Positions 54,038-62,694 of a stretch of 64,000 nt of DNA are shown in pieces. This DNA is from JANXQE01 sp035294005 (GTDB lineage Bacteria > Verrucomicrobiota > Verrucomicrobiia > Limisphaerales > UBA8199). Each line of letters opens with the position of its first letter. Position 1 is the stretch's first letter. Location: assembly GCA_035294005.1 (NCBI GenBank), contig DATGLT010000188.1:38465-102464 (forward strand), given 5' to 3'. The notes beneath the pieces are model-generated. The model saw only the letters and a list, made by a program, of their open reading frames with translations. It was not told the origin of the DNA and did no database searches. Made by a program: the position numbers and the translations under genes.

Positions 54038-54784
54038 TCAGAATTTGAAAGTGCAAGCCCATTGGTAGAGCCGGGGCGGCCCTTGCGGGAAGCGCCAGCG
54101 CCGTTTAACGACGTCCAGGGCCGCTTCGTCGAGCGCCGAGTATCCGGAGCTCTTGAAGACTTTGGCATCGGTGATTTTGCCGCTCGAATCCACCGCGATC
54201 TCGATCGTTACGGTTCCCTCGTAGTGATTGCGCTGGGCAATACCCGGATACATCGGGGGTGGATAACTTCCGCCGTCGCTTACATTGGGATTGAATTGAA
54301 CGGCCCTCGGTGGGGCCTGGTTAGCGGGCGGGGGTGGTGTGGCCAGGTGCGCGGCTGGAGCAATGGCCACGGCTCCCTGAACTGGAACGGCAAAGGCCAC
54401 CGAACTCGGATCGGCGGCCGCGACCACGGTCACCACCTGGGGCGCTTCCGTTGGCGTGTCCTGGGGTTGTTCCTGCTCGTCCGGTTTTACTTCGGGCTCA
54501 GTTTTGGGCGGCTCCTCAGGCGGGGTGAAAATCACCGGCACCGATTCGACGACCTCGCTGAGAGGTTTCTGGACCACTTTTGGGGGTTTGAGCCCGATCA
54601 AACCGACGACCAGGAACAGAAAACAGATCGAATCGACCCAGGCAAGTGTCCGGTAGGAATCTTTCCATTCCTGGGGCAGGCAAAGCTTCGCAAGATCGTC
54701 TGAAAGCTGGTAATTGCCCTGCGCGGAACCAAAAGCTGAAGCGCTTGTGGGAGGACTTTGGACTGGGGTGGATGCCTCACTCAT
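54038..54784 (-). CDS. TonB-family energy transducer
   Basis: 248 residues. A cytoplasmic N-terminal arm of about 50 residues is followed by one membrane helix (SICFLFLVVGLIGL). A Pro/Glu-rich periplasmic spacer follows (PEEPPKTEPEVKPDEQEQPQDTPTEAPQ), then the TonB C-terminal domain ending at 248 with YEGTVTIEIAVDSSGKITDAKVFKSSGYSALDEAALDVVKRRWRFPQG. The N-terminal arm is longer than usual and contains PQEWKDSYRTLAWV. It contacts the TonB box of receptors such as the divergent one at 55061. First gene of the operon. Confidence 0.92.
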   Translation of the reverse strand: MSEASTPVQSPPTSASAFGSAQGNYQLSDDLAKLCLPQEWKDSYRTLAWVDSICFLFLVVGLIGLKPPKVVQKPLSEVVESVPVIFTPPEEPPKTEPEVKPDEQEQPQDTPTEAPQVVTVVAAADPSSVAFAVPVQGAVAIAPAAHLATPPPPANQAPPRAVQFNPNVSDGGSYPPPMYPGIAQRNHYEGTVTIEIAVDSSGKITDAKVFKSSGYSALDEAALDVVKRRWRFPQGPPRLYQWACTFKF

Positions 54785-55060
54785 TCAACCATAACGCCCC
54801 GGGGAATGGAGCGTCGCAAGACGTCAAACCCATTCCCAATACGGCATCCCTTGCCAACTCCACTCTGGTGCTCATAAAACAAACTGGACACATCGGGCAG
54901 GTCCAATCACGCAGGTAATATGCGTTCAGAGTGTCGAAGGCGCAAACCTTTCCTGACAGGGCCGTAACATTTTTGTCATATTTCTCTTGCGCAATGTCAT
55001 CCAAATTGTGTAGAAGTCGCCCAAGTCATTCCGTAAAACCTTACAAGTCAACAGCTGCTT

Positions 55061-58000
55061 ATGATAAAAAATCTGCTCAGACAGATCCCACGTTCCAACG
55101 TGCTCGCAGGCCTTGCCGGGGTTCTTACAGCTGGCCTTCCCGCACTCGCTCAAGACTCAAACGCCCCCACGGTGATGAAACCCACCGTTGTCACGGGGTC
55201 GTACATTCCCACCGCCGAAACGGTCACTGCCACGCCCGTGCAGACCCTCACAACCGAGGCAATAACGGAAGCTGGGGAGGCGGATACCCTAATCACCCTA
55301 CGCCAGTTGGTCCCGGGCTTTACCGGTTCGGGCAATTACCTGGGCAGCGTCAATAACAACGTCAATATTGGCGCGGGGTTCCAGGCGTTTACGGGAGAGT
55401 CATACGCTTCGATTCGCAACCTAACCACCTTGATTCTGATCGATGGGCAACGCGTTGTTAGTTCTGCGTTGAGCGGTGCCCAGGCAGTGGATCTCAATTC
55501 AATTCCAATCGCGATGATCGAGCGCATTGAGGTTCTGAAGGACGGAGCCTCGGCCATCTATGGATCGGACGCCATCGGTGGTGTCATTAACATAATTACC
55601 AAGAAGAACTATAACGGGTTTGAATTGTCTGGACGGTACGGCTTCCCGACAGATGGGCCCGGCACGGACGGTGTTCAGTACCAGGTTTCGTTGGTCGCCG
55701 GTGTTTCCACGGAGAATGCCAGATTCACTGCGGGCGCTCAGATCTACGAGCAAAACCCAGTCCAGACCAAGGACCGCAGCATCGGCGCGTTAAGCGCCGA
55801 TCAACTCGCGGCTGCCAACGTCGGTGTTGCCCCATCTTATTTCAGCCCCAGTTTTCCGGGCAAAGTTCAAGTGGGCAGCACGATTTACGTTTTGGCCAGC
55901 TCGCCGTTTGCGAATCCCAGTGATCCACACTATGTCGGAGCAGGCGGCGTTCAGGCCGGTTACAATCCGTCCCTCACGACTCCCCCGGTATTTCCGGGAC
56001 AGACTTTTGTGGGGCCAAACTCAATTGCTAATTACAATGCATACGCGATTGCGCATGGCTATGTTGCTCCCGGCTTCACATCCGAAAACACCCCGGGACC
56101 GTATTTGTCGGCGCCCGGAGTTGGTGCTGTGCTCAATACGACGGAGTTCGGAAGTACGACGATTCTCAGCCAGGACCGGAAACAGTTCTGGGCGAACGCC
56201 GAGCGAGACCTGATTGGAGACCATCTCACGGTTTACAGTCATTTGCTCTACTCGGACAATTCGGCCGAAGGGCAGTTGGCCCCTTCACCTGTGCCATCGT
56301 TGACAACCTATAATACTACGATTCCCGCGAACAATCCGTACAACCCTTTTGGTGTGGTTCTCGGACAAGGCCAAGGCACAGGCACCAACGCTCCTCCGAG
56401 GGTGCGCTCACGCTTTGTTGATTTCGGCAATCGTGATTTCGTCAGCTTGTCGGATTTTTTCCAATGGGTTGGCGGCCTCAAAGGCAAAATCACTCCCGAC
56501 TATGGGTATGACATGTCGTTTGATTATGGCCAGGATCGGCAGGAACAGCAGACCCGGAATGCCGTGAATGGAGCTTTGCTCAATCAAGCCCTTACGCCCA
56601 TCGGTCCGGTTGACGCTCAGGGTCGGCCTCTCAGCGCGTTGCTGGATGCCTCAGGAAACAATCTCCCTGTTTATAATTTCCTGGGAGGATCCCTCACTCC
56701 TGGCGCGGCAGGTAATGCGCAATCTACGATCGATGCTCTTAAATCGACCCTTTTTTACTGGGGGCAATCTGAACTGTGGAGCGCTCAAGGCGTATTTAAT
56801 GCCACCCCATTTGAACTCCCCGCTGGCAAACTGGGCATTGCCGCTGGTGGACAGTATATCAATGAAAACCTGCGTGTTCTGGTCGATGGCCTTAGCCAGG
56901 GTAATCTTGCGCCAGGACTCAACGTCGCCGTTCCTTTCCCGGCGGCCAGTCGCAAGACAGCGGCCGGCTTTATCGAAGCTAGCATTCCCATCACCGGCCC
57001 CGATATGAACATTCCGGGATTTTATGATTTTTCGCTGGATGTGGCGGGCCGGTACCAGACATTTGATCCAGGTGGTGACGCCGCTGTTCCCAAAATCTCG
57101 GTCCGCTGGCAGCCTCTGGATGATGAAATCACGCTGCGCGGTAGCTACAATCAGGGTTTCATAGCTCCCTCTATATACAACTTGTATGGCCCTGCGTTCG
57201 CCAGTCAACCGAACGTCATCATCCCGGCGCATAACGGCTTGCCCGCCTCGATTGGCCAGGTTCAAACGGAGGTTGTTGGGAATCCGAACTTGAAGGCTTC
57301 CAATAGCGAGCAGTACGGAGCCGGAATTGTGATTACGCCCAAGAAACTGGTCGATGGCCTCACACTGAGTCTGGACTATTACCGCGTTACACAGGATCAT
57401 CTCCCTGTGGCAGACTACCAAAGTGTTGCAAACAGTCTGGCGGCGTTGGGACCTGCATCTCCTTATGCAAGCGGATTCACCACACAGGACGGTCTGCCGT
57501 TTACTTCGGCGTCGCAGGTCACCGTCGACAATTGGCTTAACGCCACATTCCCCTGGCAACCAAACGGCGCGCTCCGCACGGACGGCTTTGACATCGGTGC
57601 CACTTACGTCATTCCCGATGCCGTTACACACAGCTTTGGCAAAATCACCCTTGGCGGCGTTGCCGATTACAAACTCTCCTACCAGGTCCAGCAGAGCCCG
57701 AGCCTTCCCTTCATCGAATACAAAGGTACGTTTACCCCGTTCCAGGGAACTATTCCGGAATGGGATTTGAACCTGTCTCTGACTTGGGAATTCAAAGGGT
57801 TTACCTACACCGTTATGGCGAATTACGTTCCGGAGATTTCCGATCCCGGCCTCCTGATTGGCCCATACAGTCAGCCGCAGCAGGGATTCACCATCAACAA
57901 TCCCACACAGCCGTACAAGGTGCCTGATTACTATACGATCAATATGCGCCTGAGCTACGAGTTCGGCAAAGACAAGACCGAAGGCCGCAAGTGGTACGAC

Positions 58001-58144
58001 GGCACGCGGTTGACTGTCGGCTGCCTTAACATTGCCGATGCTCAGCCTCTGATCATTCCCGACGCCGTTGAAGACAACACGGACAAAAACGTCTACGACA
58101 TTCTCGGCCGCTTCGTTTATTTCGAGGTCTCAAAGAAATTCTAA
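55061..58144 (+). CDS. TonB-dependent outer-membrane receptor
   Basis: 1027 residues. Signal peptide (residues 1-28, ending GLPALAQ). The plug domain starts near PTVVTGSYIPTAETVTATPVQTLT, with VDLNSIPIAMIERIEVLKDGASAIYGSDAIGGVINIITKK (the standard plug end). The rest is the 22-strand barrel, ending FVYFEVSKKF with the terminal aromatic. There is no extra N-terminal signalling domain, so it is not a FecA-like transducer. Neighbouring tonB/exbBD suggests joint use. Ligand unknown; plug-type receptors of this kind often import polymer fragments, cobalamin or siderophores. It ends in a strong terminator. Confidence 0.92.
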   Translation: MIKNLLRQIPRSNVLAGLAGVLTAGLPALAQDSNAPTVMKPTVVTGSYIPTAETVTATPVQTLTTEAITEAGEADTLITLRQLVPGFTGSGNYLGSVNNNVNIGAGFQAFTGESYASIRNLTTLILIDGQRVVSSALSGAQAVDLNSIPIAMIERIEVLKDGASAIYGSDAIGGVINIITKKNYNGFELSGRYGFPTDGPGTDGVQYQVSLVAGVSTENARFTAGAQIYEQNPVQTKDRSIGALSADQLAAANVGVAPSYFSPSFPGKVQVGSTIYVLASSPFANPSDPHYVGAGGVQAGYNPSLTTPPVFPGQTFVGPNSIANYNAYAIAHGYVAPGFTSENTPGPYLSAPGVGAVLNTTEFGSTTILSQDRKQFWANAERDLIGDHLTVYSHLLYSDNSAEGQLAPSPVPSLTTYNTTIPANNPYNPFGVVLGQGQGTGTNAPPRVRSRFVDFGNRDFVSLSDFFQWVGGLKGKITPDYGYDMSFDYGQDRQEQQTRNAVNGALLNQALTPIGPVDAQGRPLSALLDASGNNLPVYNFLGGSLTPGAAGNAQSTIDALKSTLFYWGQSELWSAQGVFNATPFELPAGKLGIAAGGQYINENLRVLVDGLSQGNLAPGLNVAVPFPAASRKTAAGFIEASIPITGPDMNIPGFYDFSLDVAGRYQTFDPGGDAAVPKISVRWQPLDDEITLRGSYNQGFIAPSIYNLYGPAFASQPNVIIPAHNGLPASIGQVQTEVVGNPNLKASNSEQYGAGIVITPKKLVDGLTLSLDYYRVTQDHLPVADYQSVANSLAALGPASPYASGFTTQDGLPFTSASQVTVDNWLNATFPWQPNGALRTDGFDIGATYVIPDAVTHSFGKITLGGVADYKLSYQVQQSPSLPFIEYKGTFTPFQGTIPEWDLNLSLTWEFKGFTYTVMANYVPEISDPGLLIGPYSQPQQGFTINNPTQPYKVPDYYTINMRLSYEFGKDKTEGRKWYDGTRLTVGCLNIADAQPLIIPDAVEDNTDKNVYDILGRFVYFEVSKKF

Positions 58145-58164
58145 GACGTTTTAGTTTTTTCTCG

Positions 58165-58195
58165 AAGGCCGGACCGGAATCGGTCCGGCCTTTTT
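58165..58195 (+). terminator. Rho-independent terminator after the receptor
   Basis: Perfect GC-rich stem GGCCGGACCG (58167-58176) with CGGTCCGGCC (58181-58190), extended by AA/TT, GAAT loop, then TTTTT. It sits about 20 nt after the receptor's stop and separates the receptor from the small plug-like gene. Confidence 0.9.
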
Positions 58196-58251
58196 GGTGC
58201 TTGTCAAAGCACGCCATTAGAGCGATATGTACACGTAATAAGCCGAGTTTT

Positions 58252-58554
58252 ATGAAACGCATCTCCATACTTTTCCCAGTGTTTCTTGCCTCGATGATTT
58301 GCGCGTACGGCGCTGACAAGGGAACTTCGAACTCCGCAGCAGAGCCTCGTGGAAAACCTGCCAAGATCCGAAAACGTGTAAAAATAGATGACCGCGTGGC
58401 CCCAACCGGATCGTACATTAAGCAGGACATTCACCGCAAAGGCATGGTCACTGACGGTGCAAATTCGCTCTTTGTTCTCGATAGCAACATGATCCGCAAT
58501 AGCGGTGCGGCGGACCTGCGCCAGTTGCTCGTGCTGCGCGGGTTGAGCAGATAG
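58252..58554 (+). CDS. Secreted plug-like mini-protein
   Basis: 100 residues from ATG 58252. Signal peptide (MKRISILFPVFLASMICAYGAD), then a basic segment (KPAKIRKRVKIDD), then a stretch that echoes the start of the receptor's plug: VAPTGSYIKQDIHRKGMVTDGANSLFVLDSNMIRNSGAADLRQLLVLRGL. The receptor has VVTGSYIPTAETVTATPVQTLTTEAITEAGEADTLITLRQLVPG at the same place. It ends there, without a barrel. It could be a small periplasmic partner that mimics the plug, or a truncated receptor fragment. It is separated from the receptor by a strong terminator. Confidence 0.72.
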   Translation: MKRISILFPVFLASMICAYGADKGTSNSAAEPRGKPAKIRKRVKIDDRVAPTGSYIKQDIHRKGMVTDGANSLFVLDSNMIRNSGAADLRQLLVLRGLSR

Positions 58555-58833
58555 TCGACGAGAGTCGAGTTGCAGGATTTGGCTCAGCCCCGGGTAACCA
58601 GGCGAATTTTTTGCGAGGGCGCGCGTTTCCTGCGCTTCTTGCCCGCGCCCCGGAGGTTCTTCGTAATCAGGCCGTACCAGTGCTTAAGATTTGTTCCTCG
58701 CACGAACCAGAACTTCGTCGACAACTCTTTTTCCGCCACGCTGTGCTTCGTACTCTCGTCCCTTGCACCTCGTCGCGACCACATCGCGTTTCCCCGAGTT
58801 GAAACGTCGTGTCTTTCGTGCTTCACTCGGTGG
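58555..58833. other. 279-bp gap before xseA
   Basis: The xseA frame is open through most of this stretch, but it has no family similarity. A 67-codon minus-strand frame (58584-58787) has a positively charged end, but no supporting evidence. No terminator or promoter stands out apart from a short palindromic run near 58555-58570 (GTCGAC-GAGA-GTCGA). Confidence 0.4.
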
Positions 58834-60255
58834 GTGGCCAAACCGGTTAAATCGCAATGGGATTTCGGGGAGCTTTTTCCTCCCGAAAGCCTCGCGGCCC
58901 AGCGCAAAATCCTATCGGTCGCCGAGTTGACGTCCCAAATTCGCCGGTTGCTGGAGAAAGACCTCGGCCAGCTTTGGGTCACAGGCGAAATCACTAATCT
59001 GCGTCTTCAGGGTTCCGGCCACATTTATTTCACTCTCAAAGACAATGCCGCGCAGTTGAGTTGCGTGGTGTTTCGAGGTGAGACGCAGGTCGATCGCGCG
59101 GTGTTGCAGGATGGCCGCAAGGTCGTGCTGGGCGGAGCGGTGACGGTTTATGAACCGCGCGGCCAATATCAGTTGCGCGTGATCAGCGCCGAATTGCAGG
59201 GACTTGGCGCCCTTCAAATCGCGTTTGAAAAGCTCAAACAAAAGCTGAAGGCCGAAGGGTTATTTGAGCAGGGCCGGAAGAGGACATTGCCCCGGTATGT
59301 CCAACGGATTGGGTTGGTGACCTCTCCCACCGGCGCGGCAATACGGGACGTTTTGCACGTTGTCCAAAGACGGCACCCGGCGCTGGGAATCGTCCTCGCG
59401 CCCTGCCGCGTGCAGGGGGACGGCGCCGCCGCTGAGATTGCCGCCGCGATACGGTTGTTGAACGAGTTTCACACGCGCACCGATTCAAAAGCTGCCTTGG
59501 GCGCTGGGCTGGATCTAATCCTGGTCACTCGCGGCGGCGGCAGCCTCGAAGACTTATGGGCCTTCAACGAGGAGGCCGTCGCCCGGGCAATATTTCATTC
59601 GGCGCTGCCGGTGGTTTCAGCGGTGGGCCATGAAATCGATTTCACAATCAGTGATTTTGTTGCCGATGTGCGCGCCGCAACGCCCAGCGCAGCCGCTGAA
59701 ATCATTACCGAAGGCATGTATTCGAGCTGCCAGTTTATCGCCGAGGTCAGCGCGCGAATTCGGCAGTTGATGCGGCGGCAGTTTGAAAACAAAGGCGGCG
59801 AGCTTGCGCGAGCCGGCCAGCGGTTGGCCCGAGTGCACCCGCGCCGGCGCTTTGAAGGGTGGCTTCAAAGATTAGACGATTTGAACGGAAGCTTATCTCG
59901 GTGCGCCCGGCAAGCAGTCCGCCGGTACTCGACGGAGTGCCGGAACTTGACGGAGAGACTGTCCCGGGTGCGGCCGGGCCTGGTCATAAAACAACGCCAC
60001 GAAGTCCTGGAACAAGCCGCGTCCCGGCTTAGAGAACAAGCCCGCCATCGCCTGCGCGAACTCGAGCAAAGGGTTCAGTCGCTTCAAGACAGATTGCGCC
60101 TGCTGGGGCCGGAACAGGTGCTGGCTCGGGGTTATTCGATCACGATGAAAGCCGGAACCGGCGCAGTTGTTCGCAGCGCGGCGGAGGTTCGGCGCGGCGA
60201 CGTTTTGAAAACCCGGGTTAAGGATGGCGAACTCAAGAGCCGCGTTGAGGAGTAA
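58834..60255 (+). CDS. xseA: Exodeoxyribonuclease VII large subunit XseA
   Basis: 473 residues from GTG 58834 (MAKPVKSQWDFGELFPPE); the frame is open further upstream but the family pattern begins here. XseA with XseB degrades single-stranded DNA to acid-soluble oligonucleotides. Parts: an OB-fold N-terminal domain (LSVAELTSQIRRLLEKDLGQLWVTGEITNLRLQGSGHIYFTLKDNAAQLSCVVFRG), the catalytic domain (RIGLVTSPTGAAIRDVLHV, ILVTRGGGSLEDLWAFNEEAVARAIF and AVGHEIDFTISDFVADVRAATPSAAAE), and a coiled-coil C-terminal half. Length is slightly above the usual 400-450. No xseB follows within 97 nt, so the small subunit must lie elsewhere. Confidence 0.93.
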   Translation: MAKPVKSQWDFGELFPPESLAAQRKILSVAELTSQIRRLLEKDLGQLWVTGEITNLRLQGSGHIYFTLKDNAAQLSCVVFRGETQVDRAVLQDGRKVVLGGAVTVYEPRGQYQLRVISAELQGLGALQIAFEKLKQKLKAEGLFEQGRKRTLPRYVQRIGLVTSPTGAAIRDVLHVVQRRHPALGIVLAPCRVQGDGAAAEIAAAIRLLNEFHTRTDSKAALGAGLDLILVTRGGGSLEDLWAFNEEAVARAIFHSALPVVSAVGHEIDFTISDFVADVRAATPSAAAEIITEGMYSSCQFIAEVSARIRQLMRRQFENKGGELARAGQRLARVHPRRRFEGWLQRLDDLNGSLSRCARQAVRRYSTECRNLTERLSRVRPGLVIKQRHEVLEQAASRLREQARHRLRELEQRVQSLQDRLRLLGPEQVLARGYSITMKAGTGAVVRSAAEVRRGDVLKTRVKDGELKSRVEE

Positions 60256-60352
60256 GCCGGGACGATTCCGGAGCAAACATAAGGGACGCAGAGCGGCCTC
60301 CTTCGAACAGGGCTGGGTTTGCGGGACCTTTATCCCGCAGCCGTCAGAGCGA

Positions 60353-61681
60353 TCATGGTTTTGTGTTGCGCAACCGGTAAAACGCCGCGCCCGCTCCTGG
60401 ATTGTCCGTGATAAGCACGTTTAAGCCGTTTGTGACCGGCGTGTTCGTCATGGGCGTCCATGTGGCGTTCGAGAATGGCGACGGGCTTGTTTCAGGAACA
60501 TAAGTTGTGGCTGCCGTAGGCCAGGTAAGCACGATTTTTCCAAACGCCATGTTGAGGCCCAGCGCTGGAACGAATTCGCCGCGCCTGAGAGTTTGATTGC
60601 CGTAATCGGCGACGAAGATTCTGTCCAATGCATCCAGGGCGATGCCCCACGGATGCTTGAAAAGGGATGCGCCCCCTAACCCGTCCGCGGCACCAGTTTG
60701 GAGAGGCGTTCCCGCAATCGTGCTCACGGTCCAGTCGTTGCCCGCGGCCGCGATTTTGCGAATCGTGTCATTGCTTTGGTCGGTGACGTAAAGATTCCCC
60801 CAGTGATCGAGGGCCGCGCTGTTGGGAAAATTAAAGGTCGCCGCGCTTCCCGGACCGTCATTCGTGCCCATTGCGCCCGTGCCGCCCGCGATCGTCGTTA
60901 CGACCCAATCTATTCCCGACATTTGCAACTGCCGGACCGCGTTGTTGCCGGAGTCCACCACGTAAAGCCGGCCGTCCGAAGCCGCCACGATACCGGCGGG
61001 TGTATTGAACTGGGCATCGCCGTTTGTGCCGTCGGCAAACCCGAAGTTCAACGCCACTCCCGCTATCGTGCCGACGACCCAGTTGGTTCCCTGCGGCGCG
61101 ATTTCCCGCACCGTGAAATTGGCGGTGTCGGTTACGAACAGGTGATTGTTTGTGCCCACGGCAATGCCGGTCGGACTCCAGAAACGAGCGTCGCTGTTAG
61201 TCGCGTCGGTGCTCCCGCGCGCGCCGGCCAGGCCCGCAATGGTCGTGACGATCCAGTTTGTGCCGTAAGGAGCCAGTTTCCGGATCGTGTGATTGTAGTG
61301 ATCGGCTACGAACAGGTTGCCCGCCCGATCCATGGCGATCCCGTTGGGACGATTGAACAGAGCGTCACTGTTTGTCCCGTCGTCCGAACCCGGCACGCCG
61401 GTCGCGCCGGCAATGGTCGTCACAACCCAGTTGGTCCCCGAGCGCGCGATCTTCCGAATCGTGTGGTTCAGAATGTCGGAAACGAACAAGTCTCCACGCG
61501 CGTCCATCGCAACCCCGCCGGGAAAGTTAAAACTCGCGGCGCCGTTGGTGGCGTCCCTGGAGCCGCTCACGCCCGGAGTTCCCGCGATCGTTGAGAACAA
61601 ATACGCGCCCGACTGCGCAAGAATTGGGGTTGCCAGGCCCAGCCCGCACACAACGAGGATCCGGCACGCGATTGTGTTCAT
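60353..61681 (-). CDS. Secreted NHL-repeat beta-propeller protein
   Basis: 442 residues from ATG 61681 (MNTIACRILVVCG), with a signal peptide cut near TPILAQ. Six NHL units of about 50 residues follow, each with the pattern PGGVAMDARGDLFVSDILNHTIRKI...GTNWVVTTIAG..G. Together they make one six-bladed propeller. The C-terminal 60 residues differ: TTYVPETSPSPFSNATWTPMTNTPVTNGLNVLITDNPGAGAAFYRLRNTKP, ending in a FYRLR motif shared with the LRR protein at 8766. Likely extracellular. It is convergent with xseA, separated by a 7-bp palindrome at 60320-60339. Confidence 0.85.
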   Translation of the reverse strand: MNTIACRILVVCGLGLATPILAQSGAYLFSTIAGTPGVSGSRDATNGAASFNFPGGVAMDARGDLFVSDILNHTIRKIARSGTNWVVTTIAGATGVPGSDDGTNSDALFNRPNGIAMDRAGNLFVADHYNHTIRKLAPYGTNWIVTTIAGLAGARGSTDATNSDARFWSPTGIAVGTNNHLFVTDTANFTVREIAPQGTNWVVGTIAGVALNFGFADGTNGDAQFNTPAGIVAASDGRLYVVDSGNNAVRQLQMSGIDWVVTTIAGGTGAMGTNDGPGSAATFNFPNSAALDHWGNLYVTDQSNDTIRKIAAAGNDWTVSTIAGTPLQTGAADGLGGASLFKHPWGIALDALDRIFVADYGNQTLRRGEFVPALGLNMAFGKIVLTWPTAATTYVPETSPSPFSNATWTPMTNTPVTNGLNVLITDNPGAGAAFYRLRNTKP

Positions 61682-61867
61682 GCGAGCTGAAAACATTCCA
61701 GGAGCAACGTTACAACTACACCACCGGTTCCGCCAATCCTCAAGCCCAATCGCCGAGCAAGACGCGTCACCTGGAACCCTGAAGACCTCCCTTGCTCGCC
61801 TCCCTTAAAAACCCTAGGCCAAAATCCGTACTCAGCGGTATGGAAAACGGTGCGATTCCCATTCATA

Positions 61868-62347
61868 ATGACCACCATTAAGAAGAACGCCAGCTTGAAT
61901 CAGAAACTTACCGAACCCCGGCCCAACACCGAGAAGGACAGCGCGTTTTTCATGAGCGCTCCCGAGATCTCCCTGTTCGTGGCCTGCTGCGTCATGATTA
62001 ACGAGTTGCGCGGGCTCGAAAAAACTTTCAAAGCAGGGGACATCACTCGAACGGTTTTCGACGACAAAAGCGCAGCCCTGATCGACCGGTTGGGCGAGGC
62101 GGTCGAGGCCACGCGCCGCTTCGATATCGTTTTTCCCGTCTTTGGGCGCGGCCAATTCTCTCCCTTTTTCTGGGCGTGGTTCAATTGGTGGGACGATTAC
62201 CTGAAATCTTTGACACCGAGCCAGGTGGCTGAAACCGAGCGGCGTGCCCGCGACGGAGGCTCGTTAATGGACGATTTGCGCCCCAAAGGCCACTGGCTGC
62301 GATACCGCAAAACCCCCGGCCTGACCCTGACGTCCGATTCGAAGTGA
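61868..62347 (+). CDS. Soluble protein of unknown function
   Basis: 159 residues from ATG 61868 (MTTIKKN). No signal peptide or long hydrophobic run. The middle is a helical stretch (APEISLFVACCVMINELRGLEKTF), then an aromatic cluster FPVFGRGQFSPFFWAWFNWWDDYLKSL and a charged end. The Trp/Phe cluster suggests a ligand or protein-binding pocket. I do not recognise the family. It lies just before a palindromic repeat and a tRNA gene. Confidence 0.6.
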   Translation: MTTIKKNASLNQKLTEPRPNTEKDSAFFMSAPEISLFVACCVMINELRGLEKTFKAGDITRTVFDDKSAALIDRLGEAVEATRRFDIVFPVFGRGQFSPFFWAWFNWWDDYLKSLTPSQVAETERRARDGGSLMDDLRPKGHWLRYRKTPGLTLTSDSK

Positions 62348-62388
62348 CCGGTCGGGTCCAAACCCCCGGCGCCAAGCACCGGATGGTC

Positions 62389-62478
62389 GGAGCGCCGAGT
62401 TTCACTCGGCTTAAGCCACAGAGAATTCATCAGCTCCATTGCTTAGAGAGGCATAAGCCGGCTACAAGCCAGCGCTCC
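62389..62478. repeat. Composite palindromic repeat (REP/MITE-like), 90 bp
   Basis: Outer arms GGAGCGC (62389-62395) and GCGCTCC (62472-62478). Inside them are GCCGAG/CTCGGC (62394-62399 with 62405-62410), the near-perfect inverted pair CGGCTTAAGCC (62407-62417) with GGCATAAGCCG (62450-62460), and GGCT-ACA-AGCC (62460-62470). It folds as one long arm with side hairpins, in the manner of REP or MITE elements. No second copy was seen in the window. It lies between an unknown gene and tRNA-Ala. Confidence 0.6.
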
Positions 62479-62618
62479 GGGGGCGGTGTCCGAGTGCATC
62501 GCCAAATTTTCTGTTAGCGGCTAATTTTCTTGCCAAGGGCGTGGCCGCGGTTCACATTCCAGCGCAGCTTTTTGCGGCCAGGAGCGCAATGATCGCCGTT
62601 TAAAAACTCTGGTGGAAT

Positions 62619-62694
62619 GGGGTCGTAGCTCAGTTGGTAGAGCGTCTCGTTCGCAATGAGAAGGTCAGGGGTTCGACTCCCCTCGGCTCCACCA
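62619..62694 (+). tRNA. tRNA-Ala (anticodon CGC)
   Basis: A complete 76-nt cloverleaf with encoded CCA. Acceptor GGGGTCG with CGGCTCC (one G-U, one U-G); D-arm GCTC AGTTGGTA GAGC; anticodon arm TCTCG TTCGCAA TGAGA with anticodon CGC (reads GCG, Ala); variable AGGTC; T-arm AGGGG TTCGACT CCCCT; discriminator A at 62691 and CCA at 62692-62694. Confidence 0.97.

Noticed and set aside
58584..58787. 67-codon minus-strand frame with a basic C-terminus
   Set aside because: No ribosome site or recognised motif; it overlaps an open stretch of the opposite frame and may be chance.
60320..60339. TGCGGGA/TCCCGCA hairpin between xseA and the NHL gene as intrinsic terminator
   Set aside because: The 7-bp stem is perfect, but there is no T-run on either side, so it cannot be called an intrinsic terminator.
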